DNA of 64,000 bases from positions 1,984,001 through 2,048,000 of the forward strand of contig NC_067196.1 of assembly GCF_000699445.3 (NCBI RefSeq), read 5' to 3'. Numbering within the stretch: position 1 is the stretch's first letter; the number at the start of each line of letters is the position of its first letter. Positions 43,386 to 55,321 of the stretch are shown in pieces. Under the pieces are notes generated by a model that was not told the DNA's origin, searched no databases, and saw nothing but the letters and a program-made list of their open reading frames with translations. Source of the stretch: Schistosoma haematobium. Lineage: Eukaryota > Platyhelminthes > Trematoda > Strigeidida > Schistosomatidae. Made by a program: the position numbers and the translations under genes.

Positions 43386-45500
43386 CAGAGATCACGCTGT
43401 TTTGTCACTCGCGTTTAGAACTAGAGATATGTTATACGATCAGGTTACATCTCGCTCAAATCTATGGAAAGCTAACATATCAGCCATTCAGAAATGTGCT
43501 GCTAAGACAAATTGGTTGGTAGATACTAGCATTTCAGTTGAAGAAGCATGGTCTGTATTCAAAGGTAAATTTAGTCTAGTTACGTCTTCGTTCATACCAT
43601 ACCTGGTACCGCGAAGACCGAATAATAGTCCACCATGGATAACTAAAACGGTCAGGAAACTCCTTAGAAAAAGGAAGAATCACTGGGATATGTTCATCTC
43701 TACTGGCTTAGAACAATACAGATCCAGTTATTGTAGGATTAGGAATGCCTGTAAAGCGTTAATAAGCAAGGCTATACTATCATACGAAAAGCATTTGGTT
43801 AGGGATTCTAGATATAGTCTGAAGCAGTTATTCTCGTATATAGAAAGGTGAACTATAAGAAGCGATGGAATTCCATCACTCTTTATACGAGGTAATCCGT
43901 TAATCTTAGCAGAGAATGATGCCGAAAAGGCTGAAGCTTTATCGGAATATTTTAGTAAAGTGTTTTCTATCGGTAATGCGGAACGATCAACGATTCATCG
44001 CGACCGTGACGGCTTGCTGATGGATCCTGTTGTCATTGAGAAAGATACCATTTTAAGACTACTTTAGCCTCTCAAACCTGATAAGTCCAGTGGTCCTGAT
44101 GATATTCATCCTAGGATTATGAAAGCCATATCAGATGAAATTCCTGAACCATCAGCGATACTATTCGACATGTTTCTGAGACAGTCCAGACTTCCTAGAG
44201 ACTGGAAAGACCCCATAATAAGTCCGGTGTATAAGGCTGGGGGTAGGGATTGAGTTAGTAACTATAGACCCGTTAGCCTAACTAGTGCAGTTGTAAAACT
44301 GATGGAGAAATTCATCCGGATAGCAGTTATAAACTATAGTTTTCGGAAAGGCCTATCTTGCTTGACAAATCTCATTGAACGAGAAGATTGGGCTGCGGTA
44401 AAGGATCGGAATGCTCCTGTGGATGTGATTGTCATAGATCTAAGTAAAGCTTTTGGTAGGGTTTCCCACTCTGGTCTTAAATTCAAACTAGAACGTTTTG
44501 GAATCCATTATACAGTCGTCGATTGGATAAGTAACTTTCTCCATGACAGGAGACAAAGAGTAAGGGTTACTGGAGCTCTCTCCTCGTGGGTACTTGTAAA
44601 AAGTGGGGTTCCTCAAGGTACAATCCTAGTTACTCTTCTATTTTTAATTTATGTAAATGAGTTGCCAACTGTAGCAAAATCATCCGTTCTACTCTTCGCT
44701 GATGACATGAAGATTTGGAGACCCATACACAGTATGTCAGATAAGATAGTATCACAGAATGATCTTAGTTTATTTGTGACGTGGTTGAACAGGTGGTCAC
44801 TAGAAATAAATCCTAATAGGAGCGTAGCGATGCAAATAAATAACTATGATGAATCGTTCCACAATACAATATGTGGATTCATGCTAACCAAAGTAAGAAA
44901 CTACTAAGATTTAGGAGTCATATTAAGCAATGTTTTCAAAACCACTAGTCACTGTAAGGCTGCTGCTGCAAAACGCTATAGGGTATTATGGTCAGTTTGC
45001 AGATCTTTCCAGTATTTAGATGATGAAATGTTTAGATTACTATACCCGATTTATGTGCGACCACATTTAGAATACGGGATTCAAGAAGCGTGTCCTTGTT
45101 TCAAGTACGAAGCAGATATGCTAGAAAGAGTCCAACGACGAGCTAATAAGATGCTACAAGGTCTATCTGGCCTATCTTATGAAGACAGACTGATACATCT
45201 TAACTTAGTTCCATTATCTTACCGTAGAGTACGGGGTGATCTAATATTAGCTTATCGTATACTGAACGATGACCTTGGTATTAACATGTCTTATCTTTTG
45301 CTTCCGTCTAAAACCGATCATTTGAGAGGACATTCGAAGAAAGTTCAAAAACCGAGATCAAACCGTTTACATCTGGAGTTCCGTTTCTCGCACCGAGTAG
45401 TGAATTACTGGAATTCAGCACCGTCTGTTAACATATTCAAAACAAGATTGGAACTTCACAGTATTACAAACTGCAAGGATTAATATGGGTCGAAAGACCT
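43386..45500 (+). pseudogene. CR1-like LINE ORF2, RT part (3' half of split element)
   Basis: Continuation of the element broken at 38353. Frames read PPWITKTVRKLLRKRKNHW, SSGPDDIHPRIMKAIS, NYRPVSLTSAVVKLMEKF, VIVIDLSKAFGRVSHSGLKF, GVPQGTILVTLLFLIYVNEL, LLFADDMKIWRP (catalytic box intact), LERVQRRANKMLQGL and a tail NYWNSAPSVNIFKTRLELH. About five stop codons interrupt it (for instance near 43851, 44067, 44253, 44905), so it is inactive. Confidence 0.85.
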
Positions 45501-45965
45501 CTTATTCTTATTACTGAAGACTACCTCACATGTACCACTAACATGAGCCTGCGATGTGCATTAAATTAAATACATTATCTGAGTATTTGTTCTTACTAAG
45601 TATGAACCTGGTTAATACTTGGGTCAGAGACTGAGTACATAATAAATTTCAGATCTATTTAAGACTTAAGTCCGTGCTAGCAATAATTTTAACTGGTAAG
45701 TGTACGTCGAAAAACAATTTATTCACATTAAAATGTACCCAATATACAAGATAGGATTTTAGTCTCTGTATAATACATCCTACAAATGAACTAGTCTAAT
45801 AGGTCTTAAACCACGAGAAAAACAGTTACGACTTTCAAATTTCCCGTAGCGGTAGAGGTAATAAGAGTATAAGCAGTTATCGGAAAGATTAGTGTTTGGA
45901 GATGTTACTTAAAGAGTAGAATACAGTGAAATAAACTTGAGAAGAGAAAAATGAGACAAGGAGGA
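45501..45965 (+). other. LINE 3' UTR and unassigned sequence
   Basis: The first part is probably the CR1-like 3' UTR. I cannot place its end. Confidence 0.35.
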
Positions 45966-45969
45966 ATCA

Positions 45970-46603
45970 GGACGTCAAAATTTGGGAAAACACAAAGAGT
46001 GGATGCACCTGCGCCATTGCAAACGATTTTGAACCATGTCATTCAAGGTCTCTAACCATCGGTTGCTATCATCTCGCGGTCCCCAACCAGGTAGTCTACA
46101 CCTACCAATATGACTCAGTCTACTTGTCAGTGACTTTATGGACTTGTGCCATGTTTTGTTCTGGCCGCCCCTAGCTTTCTTCCAACCTACTCCTATACCA
46201 CTGAACATCGCACGTCGAGGCAGTTGGTCGTTGGGCATACGTAACACGTGTCCCAGCCATCTCAACTGATGAAGTTTCACCACTTCATTAATTGATTGGC
46301 CATCCCTACCTAGTACCCGTTTCCTAACAACTACATTACTTACTCGATGGTCTCACGATATAAGAGCAATATTTCGAAGACACCTATGATCAAATACTAG
46401 TAGTCTACGAATATTCTCTACTCTTACCGGCCATGTTTCACTGCCATAAAGCATGACGGAACGAACTGCTGCGCAGTAAACCCGTCCTTTGGTTGGCAGA
46501 CGTATATCTCACCTACGCCATAAATGACGCAAGTTAGCGAAAGCTAGTCGAGCCTTCTGTATCCGTGCTGAGATTTCATCACACATCAGACGGCAAGGGC
46601 TCG
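45970..46603 (-). mobile_element. LINE 3' part, GHVLRMP family
   Basis: Minus-strand frames read EISARIQKARLAFANLRHLW, VYCAAVRSVMLYGSETW, then MVKLHQLRWLGHVLRMPNDQ, KKARGGQNKTWHKSIKSL and GWGPRDDSNRWLE. It is the C-terminal part of a LINE reverse-transcriptase protein and belongs to the same family as 51.4-52.3, 16.65 and 59.9 kb. Confidence 0.8.
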
Positions 46604-46678
46604 GTTAACATTGTATGTTGAGGTTTCGGGTCTTCTCCGCCTTTCAGTGACTGCTAATTTACGTGTTACCACTCGTGA
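46604..46678 (+). mobile_element. Remnant of gypsy 5' LTR
   Basis: 75 bp matching the last 75 bp of the LTR at 49439-49755 (GTTGAGGTTTCGGGTCTTCT, CTTTCAGTGACTGCTAATTT). The rest of the 5' LTR is missing; the LINE fragment abuts it. Confidence 0.8.
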
Positions 46679-49438
46679 TGGAGGTGTCTACAGCAAATAG
46701 TGGTGCAGGCATTTCATGGTCTAGATGTGATGGAAAGAGAAGAATTAGTACGTTCGCCTTTCGTCGAAGGGCCGGTGCCGTATCCACTAAAAGAATACTT
46801 CCTCAGAAGCCCGCCAGTTGATACAGCCAACTTGAAATGAACAGAACTCCGTTTCCTATCTGCAGACGAGCAAAAGAATTCATCCTATGCACATCGACCA
46901 TCAGCGAGCCACAGGATCTAGTGGCCTGGAAAGTTCCCAGTGGGCAATGGCTGTTACAGACTTTTCTAGTCGGGGTAACAGTCGCGAGCACCCAAGCCCG
47001 AGGTGGAATAGACGGCAATCATGTAGCAATTGCCATGTCCGTCATGCTAAATGTATATACTGCAGTAGGTTTATCAGGAAGGCTTATAGATGCGGTCATA
47101 ACCGTTTCCGTAACCCAGGTAAGCCGTTTATCTACCGTCTATCTTCTTCCCATGTTAATCATGTATGCCCGACTATGATCAGAGGTAGAATGCAAGGTGT
47201 TGAGATAGAGATATTACTAGACACGGGAGCTTCGTTATCGCTTATCAAGGAAGGTTCATGAAGGAAGTGAACCATAAATCTCAACAAAATCGATGTATCT
47301 CCACGTTAACCACAGCAAGTGGTGATCCTTTGAAAGGCATGGTTAGACCTCACGACGAGAAAAGCATCAGCTTAGGCACGAATTCTTAGTTTGTCCTTCA
47401 TTGACTTGGGACACGATTCTTGGCGTTGATTTCATGTTAAAACACTAAGTCTCTATATTCATGGATAAGTCAGAAGCGAAAATTGGTGAGGCTATGGTAA
47501 ACCTGCACCACTATGAGATGCCAACCAAATCTATAGCTTATGTGGGGATTTCAGAACTTGTACGTCAGGTACATAGCAATCAAATAATAACAGAGAATGA
47601 TCGCTGTGCTCCAGAAGTTTAGTTCTGCGTTTGAAGGAAGTATTTCCGGAAATCAGACGACAAAAAGATCATAATCCTTTCATCATCTCCATGGGCGTCA
47701 CCTATTGTTCTACTGGAGAAGAAAGGCTCCTCTCTAAAACTCTGCGCAGATTATCGACGCCTTGACGCCATAAGTAAACGTGATAATTTTCCGCTTCCGC
47801 GGATCGATGCTACATTAGACGCTTCAAAAAGCGCATGTTGGTTTCCTACTTCGGATCAAACATCTGGGTACTGGCAAGTGGAAGTTTGACCGCAAGATAC
47901 GAAGAGAACCGCATTTATAATACCGAAAGATACATATGAATTTTAATTGATGCCTTTTCATTTGGCGAATGCTCTGGCTACTTTTCAAATACTAATGCAA
48001 ACAATTCTACAAGACAAAGTACCCCAGAAATGTTTGATTTATTTTGCTGACATGATGTGTATGGTAGCACACGCGAACAACACAATGCTAATCTGAAAGT
48101 ACTTCTGCAGCGCTCTAAACAATACCATTTAAAGTAAAACCTTCCAAATATCGCCTGCTGCAGAAAGAAGCAAGGTATTCCACGACACCGAGAGATGTTA
48201 GCATTAGTAAAATTCTTAAAACACTCTCGTCATTATCTACTGGGCAAACCCTTTCGTGTGCGCACGGATAACCGTGCATTACAGTGGCTTCACTCTTTAC
48301 GCGAACCAGAAGGGCAAGTGGCACCCTGGCAGGAATGGCTACAAGAGTTTGATTTCACATGCGAGTATCGACCGGGAAACCGACATACAAACGCGGATAT
48401 CTTATGCCGCATACCTCAGACCACAGATACTGTTAACGCAATTCTTAGTACAGTAATGACTGACTCTTCCTGAAAGCAACCGATCCGGACCTGCAGATTA
48501 TTTACCAAAGATAGTTACATGGAAACGATGAACCATTCATAGAGGAGTTAAAAGATTGATCCCTAACAACTCGTCGTATTTGCACCAAATGATGTGAAGA
48601 ATTTCCTATTCCTCGGCAAGACGCCCCTATATTTTCCCGAGCTTTCATCAATCATTGGGTTTCCCGTTATGGCGCCCCATTCTCACTTCATTCCGAACAA
48701 GGTCCAGCCTATGAAAGTCATCTCATCGCCGAGATATACCAGGTATTAGGAATCAGGAAGATACACACTACTGCGCACCACCCAGAAGATAACGGCTTCG
48801 TGGAAAGGACAAACAGAACTATTAAAGCCATCTTACAGACGTTCGTCGGCAGATCCTCGCCTGATTTATGGGACGATATGCTGCATCAATGCCTTTTAGC
48901 TAATCGTACGTCGGTACATGTGTCCACGGGATTCTCACCTGCTATTTTACTGTTCGAGCACGAATTTCGCCTAGTGATGGAGATACATTCTCCCTTGCTG
49001 CCTTGCGAAGAACAGGAGCATGTACCGTACATACTGACTCTCTGTAACCGCCCAGCTGATGCATACCGCCTGGTCAACTTCAACTTGCTCAAGGCTAGCG
49101 GGCACCAGAAAGACATGCACAGTCGCCAGGTGCAAGGACTGGTGTTTACAGTCGTGGATCGCGTCTGACTGCGCCGCCTCATGACATCATTGGGGAGCTG
49201 TGGTGAATCCCACTAACCCTGACAAGGTCCTTTCAAAATTGTCCCAATCCGATCCCCCACGTGATAACGGTACACTACAACCAAATAAAACCGGACCAGA
49301 TGACAGTCTCTTCTGATGCTCGGTTCGCCGATCCATCACCAGACACCGAGGTTTTATGGTGTGCCATTAAAGGAGAGGCAGCATACCCATGCCCGAGACC
49401 AGGCACTGAGGACAGTGCCTAATAAGGAGAGGGGGAGA
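46679..49438 (+). pseudogene. Decayed Ty3/gypsy gag-pol (Boudicca/CsRn1-like)
   Basis: In order: a gag remnant (46800-47100); a protease LLDTGASLSLI (47200-47255); an RT part with SSPWASPIVLLEKKGSSLKL, YRRLDAISKRDNFPLPRIDA and CLIYFADMMCM, where the catalytic Y-x-D-D reads F-A-D-M; RNase H with RVRTDNRALQWLHSLREPEG and YRPGNRHTNADILCR (48195-48473); integrase with GPAYESHLIAEIYQVLGIRK and NGFVERTNRTIKAILQTFVG. Many stops and frameshifts; parts of RT, connection and integrase N-terminus are deleted. Confidence 0.85.
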
Positions 49439-49755
49439 TGTAACGAGGTCAAAATCATCATATATGATGTTGTTAATAGATTCTGTTTTTCTTTCTATTG
49501 CAGGGCGATCAATGATGAATGCTTTGGAATAAAAAGAGCAAGCCCTGCATGCACTGAACTTAAAAGATGACTTATAAGACTATTTTGTAAAATAGCTTTC
49601 CGTTCTGTACATGACGCGTGAATTTTAGTTTTCAAATAAAAGACTCGTGGCTTCCATTCCGTGTTTTATCTTGATGTGAAGTTCTCGGCTAACATTGTGT
49701 GTTGAGGTTTCAGGTCTTCTCCGACTTTCAGTGACTGCTAATTTTACGTGTTACA
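49439..49755 (+). repeat. 3' LTR of the gypsy element
   Basis: 317 bp, TGTAACGAGG...GTGTTACA, preceded by a polypurine tract (AAGGAGAGGGGGAGA). The 5' LTR survives only as 46604-46678. Confidence 0.8.
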
Positions 49756-51370
49756 TATACAAGCTTGTGCCTAGGTATTGGACACCAGATCGCACGTTAA
49801 CCGGTATTTGATGATTCAACGCGGGCCATCCAGTTATTAGATGATGTAAGGTTAATTAAATAAGGAGATTGAGATTTTATTATTTCAACCACGATCAATC
49901 AGTGCGTTAGTCAAAATACATATGTAGTCATACTTCAGTGTTTTAGTGAGAAAATAGTGGACAGTCTGTTCATCTTTTCAGGGATTGATGCCATAAGTCA
50001 TCTAACTGCTCTACATTCTGAATTCCGCCGCCCTGAATTATCAACCAGCATTCTTTGAATCCGGATTTTAGATATAAATATTATATGTTATCGTAGCGTT
50101 TTCACATGAGTATTAATGGATCAGATTAGTTGAAGGTATACAGTCAAAATATATCTGCAGAATGATTGGTCCTGATATAGATTTGTAGCCGTTTCCATTA
50201 TCCTTATGTTTTGTATGTGTTGTGGTTTCATTACTTTCAGTTAAACTGGATGGGATCTATATATATGCTTCAGTATGTTTGTGGTCTCTTCTTGAACTCA
50301 TTTCACTACTCAGTAATGAAAATATGAGGCAAGTTGACCTGTGTTCATCCCGTTTCTGTGAAGGTCCAATTTCTCTTTGATAGTGTCCACCTATGAGGTT
50401 GATACTACTTGTCCAGTCAGGGCTATCCAATCGTTGGCCGTTTAATTAAATCAGAACTCCATCATCGGTTTGTTTGATTGTAGTGTTTGGACATTTCTGT
50501 TGGTCTTGGAGATAGCTAGCCCCAGAGAAAGAAGAAATGTAGCAGTTTTAGCATCCTAATCACTTTAAAAATACATAATTCGAATACAAGATCACTCCAC
50601 AGAACAGTAAGATCATTTTATGGGGATTGTCACATTTAAATGCTTTTTATCTTGTAGTCAAAACATCTAAGACATTTTTACATGACATAAAAGAAAAAAA
50701 TCGAACTTCGCTAATTTAGTGGCATGTGAAGGATACTCCTGAATTCATCTTTGTATTTATCCTTTGACCTGTTTCTAGCAGTTTATAATATTTCTTCAGA
50801 CAAAGACTGAATGTTCGCGTACAGCACTCTGACTTTGGACTAGAAAATACGTTATTAAGTGTCATAAACTCTTGGAATGCTAGGTAAATAAATCTGCGGA
50901 TAGCCTTACGGTTCCTCGAAGACTTTTAATAACAACCCTTAGGTCATTATACGTTTGCGCAATGGGTAGTACAATATTATTTGTATAATTATCCATATCT
51001 TGATGATCACTATGGATCATGAAGCTTTTAGTGTCAGTGTTTGGCATTTATTAAACGCCGAATCGTTCAATAATATATAAAGGTCTTTCAAAAGACTCTT
51101 AATATCCCTATCAAGTCTTGTCCCAGCCTCCAGGTTTCGGGTGTCCTCTAAACTTTGCAAAAACAATAACTTCAATAAAGAATTTGATGACCGTTGAAAA
51201 ATACCTAAGAGGCAATTACTACCCACAGAAATCCATTGGCAAATATAGAAAACCTAAAGAAAAGACGGAAGTGACCACAGTCAGTAAACAGAAGTACATA
51301 AACAATGGAAAAGCTTTTTACTCGAACACTGTCAGTCGACTCAGTATGGCGAACGGTCATCTAGTTTTGC
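49756..51370. other. Unassigned spacer
   Basis: No readable gene. The part after about 51110 may be a shifted upstream portion of the LINE that follows. Confidence 0.35.
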
Positions 51371-52330
51371 AACCTCAAGTGGCGTCCGTCAAGCTTGTTC
51401 ACTATCTCCATTTTTGTTCAACTTCATCATAGACATATTGATGGAAATAACATTCTCGTGTACTGAATTCTCGGGTATTGTTCTCCTTCCAGCAGGTCCA
51501 CTTATCGACTTAGAATACGCAGATGATATAGTCCTGTTTGGTGAAGACGCTGATAAAATGCAGTCTTTTGGTAGCACTAAGCAACAGTGCCAGGATGTTT
51601 GTAATGCGCTTCTCTCCCTCTAAATGCAAGTTGTTGCTTCAGGACTGGTCTGCGTCAACACCTGAACTAAGGATAGGGAGTGAAGTAGTCGAACGCGTTG
51701 ACAACTTCACTTATCCTGGAAGTCTGATCAGTCCGAATGAGTTAGTGTCTAACGAAATCTCAGCACGGATTCGAAAAGCTCGTTTGGTTTTTGCCAACTT
51801 ACATCACCTATGGCGAAGGCGAGGTATTCGTCTATCAAATAAGAGGACGAGTATACTGCGTGGCAGTTCGTTCTGTTCTATTTTACGGCTGCGAAACGTG
51901 GTCAGTAAGAGTAGAATATACTTGTAAGCTACTAGTATTTGAAATATTGCTCGCATCTACTGGGATCACCAGGTGTGTGGTAGTGAGGTTAGATGCAGGG
52001 TATTAGGGAATGATGGTAAATCAGTTGATGAGGTTGTAAATCTTCACGGACTGAAATGGTTGAATCACGTGTTACGTATGCCTGAACACCGATTACCACG
52101 ACGCCTAGTGCTGACTAGTGTCCGAGACGGTTGGAAGAAAGTTAGGGGCGGCCAAACCAAAACGTGGCATTAATCCTTGAAGTCACTAAATCCTAGTCTT
52201 AGCTATGCTGGTAGATTCAGACTACTTGGTTGGGGTCCGCGTGGCTATCGTAACCAATGGTTAATTGATGCTATCCTTCCGAAATATTTGTTTTGCTCTC
52301 CTCAAAATGAGAAGAACTATGTGTATAATA
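51371..52330 (+). mobile_element. LINE RT C-terminal half and tail, GHVLRMP family
   Basis: Frames read SLSPFLFNFIIDILMEI, LIDLEYADDIVLFGEDADKM (the Y/F-A-D-D catalytic box intact as YADD), RIRKARLVFANLHHLWRRRG, SVLFYGCETWSVRVE, GLKWLNHVLRMPEHRLPRR and KVRGGQTKTWH. Several frameshifts and stops; 5'-truncated. Confidence 0.85.
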
Positions 52331-52814
52331 CTTCAAAAACCTAAAATTGTCATCCTATATGAGTAACATTGACCCCAAACCAGCACTCTCAGGAATTTCG
52401 CTTAACACTGAATGGCATAGAGCCGCCTTTTAACTGAAATGATCAATTCTTCCATAATTTCATTTTCACTTGATTTAGATAGCCCAGTTAAGTTTAACGA
52501 AGATCATATGTATGCATAGCTTGATAGACTCTTAACAGCATTTGAATGTCACGAACAATTTACTAAAAAAAGTAGTCTGTTTAGTTCCTTACTACCGTTG
52601 GTATAGTGACTTGTATTTTTCTGCTGTTCATTTTGTTAATTCTCCATCTCTCCTTCTCTCAATCCATTTTAAAACAAAGCATATATGTAGTAGATAGTTT
52701 GTTATTTATTAATTCACTCGGTTATTTATTATATTTTATTGTTTGTTGCTTCAATATTGGTTATTTTTTAGTTATCTGTAAAGTATATTCGAATCATATT
52801 TATTAATGATTTAG
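52331..52814. other. Intronic or upstream sequence of the checkpoint gene
   Basis: AT-rich, no exon recognised; ends in the acceptor ATGATTTAG at 52806-52814. Confidence 0.4.
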
Positions 52815-52958
52815 GTCTGAAACTGATAATTTTGAATGGGAATTATCTAAAGAAAATATAAAACCATTGAAAAGTGGTCGATCTGTTGAATTATTAAATA
52901 AAGTATTAACATCACAGCGATCAAATGAATTTCAATTGAGACGTCGTCTTTTAAGAGA
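52815..52958 (+). CDS. Exon of a Mad3/BubR1-type spindle checkpoint gene (KEN box)
   Basis: A 144-bp exon between acceptor TTTAG and donor GTAAGT, phase 2 at both ends. It encodes SETDNFEWELSKENIKPLK, SGRSVELLNKVLTSQRSNE and FQLRRRLLRE. The W-E-L-S-K-E-N-x-x-P-L-x-x-G-R block is the hallmark N-terminal segment of BubR1/Mad3. In the family its KEN motif binds Cdc20 and inhibits the anaphase-promoting complex until chromosomes are attached. Codon use is A/T-rich as in the stomatin gene. The start codon and the downstream TPR-like exons are not found in the window; the following DNA is full of retroposons, so the intron is probably long. The stomatin gene on the same strand could even lie within it. 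Confidence 0.8.
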
Positions 52959-53107
52959 GTAAGTTTATATATGTTTGAGTAGACTTCTCTATTTATCGTT
53001 TCTACCATTTTATGATTTCGTAACTACCTTTTTTTATACAAATAATCTTAAGAAAGATTATTAGAATTAAGAACAAATTCCGAAGAAAAAAATCAGAAGT
53101 TTTTGAA

Positions 53108-53640
53108 TATTTATTTATTTAACTCATAAAGATTAGTACAAGGAGGCACCAATTAGATGTGCGCTAAATAAATCATTTGATTGGTGTGAGGGCTGTGATA
53201 CTGCCCGGGTGACCAAATCGAAACAGGTGGCTTTCTTAAGGAGCCACACTTGAAGCCTTTGACCTAAAGGTCTAATCCACAAAGCAGTGGAGCAACGTCA
53301 GGAGATGCAGTCCCATGGTAGCCAGCGACCAACGATCGGTTAATACACCATTTATTCCTTCAGTATACTCGAGACTATGTGCACCGTAAGTTTGTAATCA
53401 GGGTTTTCCAACTCTCTTAGATGGACTCTCCGTGTCTACAAACACGGTTAAAGTGCCGGCTATTTGCTTTTCATCCTCTCTGTTTCGTAAACAACACCCC
53501 GACTGAGAAAAGGCAGCGAGTAGGACTTCCGTCGCAGTGGTTGTGTGCACGTGGTCATGTAGGAGCATTTCGCGCGAGAGAGAGAGAGCTGACTTTCCCC
53601 ACTCTCGACCGTACCACGGCATTTGGGGGCATTTGAGTAG
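53108..53640 (-). mobile_element. RTE-5'-region-derived short retroposon
   Basis: On the minus strand it runs from a GTACGGTCGAGAGTGGGG-type start to a 3' end CCTTGTACTAATCTTTATGA with an AAATAAATAAAT tail. The body matches the 5' block of the RTE-like LINE (30240-30614). It sits in the probable intron, 150 bp after the checkpoint exon. Confidence 0.75.
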
Positions 53641-53764
53641 TTATCATATTTATTCTTGAATTTTCAAAAACTCAAATGCGCTTAAGTTTGATCTTCAATT
53701 TTAATTACATTGATATTAGTATAATTAAATTCGTATTAGACAATAATTAAATACCGCTTGAAGT

Positions 53765-53890
53765 AGTTTCGGTGAGACTATAATTTATGGACGAACCAAT
53801 CAGGTATAAAATAACAGGTCTTGGATTTTGGCGTGAAATTCACTCATCCATTTGACTAAATAGATTCATGGCATTATATCTGATGTCAGT
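53765..53890 (+). repeat. MITE-like repeat, partial
   Basis: GGTGAGACTATAATTTATGG and the next 100 bp match the left half of 54615-54910; no right end is found. Confidence 0.6.
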
Positions 53891-54610
53891 TCGTGGTTAA
53901 GACCAAGTGTGTTGTGCCCACCATTTTTGGTCATTTTCTCACTTATTCAATGGCTGTACTGCATAACGCAGCGGTGTTTCACATCAAGCTTTGCGTAGAA
54001 ATGTTTTTAAATACTTGATATGGCTGTATTTAATTATATTTTGGTACACAATCAGTCTAAACCTCTTCCATATGGCATTTGGGTTAGAGCATTCGATATT
54101 CAGAATGATATCGAGTTACGATTATCAGCCAGGTTTTTGAATTCTTTTCTAACGACTCTTTACCTTCTTATCTTTCAATGGTCAAAGCTATTAAAGCCAA
54201 ACTGCATGATTTTGGCCTTGTTTACAAATCTATAGATGATGATAGGTTATATTATATAAGGATTTGTCTATCTGACTCTAAGGTTAAGTTAGTATAGAAA
54301 CTTGGAAAATTTTTGTCAATTTGAATTGTCAGTGAGAAGAAAGTTAACTACTTCTCAATTAAGTAATCAAATACTAACTCGTTTATCTAGTTTCGAGTTA
54401 CTTTATGTCTAACAATTCGTGATATTGCTGATATAGCCGAATAGTTAATGGTTGAAGTCGAGCTCTCTCTGCTGTAACTATATTTGAAAACTAAATGTTA
54501 GTCTTAAGAAGCAAAGGGAATCAATATTTTTCATGGACTTCAGTTTATTTACTGAGTTAAATCATTCACTTAGTGTACGTTATGTATGTGCAATTCTTGT
54601 TTGCTTTTCA
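53891..54610. other. Unassigned, with one possible coding fragment
   Basis: 54154-54297 is open on the plus strand (SLPSYLSMVKAIKAKLHDFG, LVYKSIDDDRLYYIRICLSD) up to a TAG. The composition looks protein-like but I know no family, and no splice signal is clear. Confidence 0.25.
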
Positions 54611-54614
54611 TAGA

Positions 54615-54912
54615 ATTTAACGGCAAGACTATAATTTATGGACGGATTAATCAGGTACAAAATAACAGGTCTTGGATTTTAGCGCGAAACCCGTTCATCC
54701 ATTTGGGTAAATGGAGTTTTGGGATTATAGTTGATGTGATGAAAACTCTAATTCTAATTCTTAACCCTAACCATTAGCTGCAAATCATAATTCTATTTCC
54801 TCACACTAGTTTATAACCTTCATTTGGTCGTGGTTATTAGGTGGATACTCTCAAGGTCAGTTTGTCGTCGCTCAAAGGTCGTCCATAAATCATAGTCTCA
54901 CCAATTTGACTC
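54615..54912. mobile_element. MITE-like element with terminal inverted repeats
   Basis: The left end GACTATAATTTATGGACG (54624 on) and the reverse of the right end GACTATGATTTATGGACG (54905 downward) form imperfect inverted repeats of about 25 bp around 300 bp. It has no coding capacity. AATT flanks both sides, but the target duplication is not certain. Confidence 0.6.
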
Positions 54913-55320
54913 CACAATTTCTCGATTAAGTGTAGCTTTTTTAATGCTCGCATCCTAATTGGGAATTTCGGTAATGTATTATTTCTAGGATAATGTATTA
55001 TTAAATCCAGCAAAATGTCCGCATTAATCATACAGCTGCGTTATGTATTTTAGTGTAAAGTTTTTAACACATTTAACTACCACAGTTGACTTTTAACAAT
55101 TTACAACTCAAATCCTTGTAGACGCTTTAGGCTGCTAACATTAAAACAGCTAATTGTTATAACTTGTGGATTTGTCCCCCTATCAATGATGACATCTATT
55201 AGAGAACAGTGAATTATCGACCGGACCAATGACAAGCAGTCTAGAGTCCCTAGCGATCCTGCTTCCTATCTAGCCCTGCCCGTTGAGTCCAGAACACCAA
55301 TCTCAGCCTCCGCGATATGC
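54913..55320. other. Unassigned spacer
   Basis: Nothing recognised. Confidence 0.4.
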
Positions 55321-55321
55321 T

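Noticed and set aside
54766..54780. TTAACCCTAACC telomere-like text
   Set aside because: Only about two units inside a MITE-like repeat; too short to indicate an interstitial telomere.
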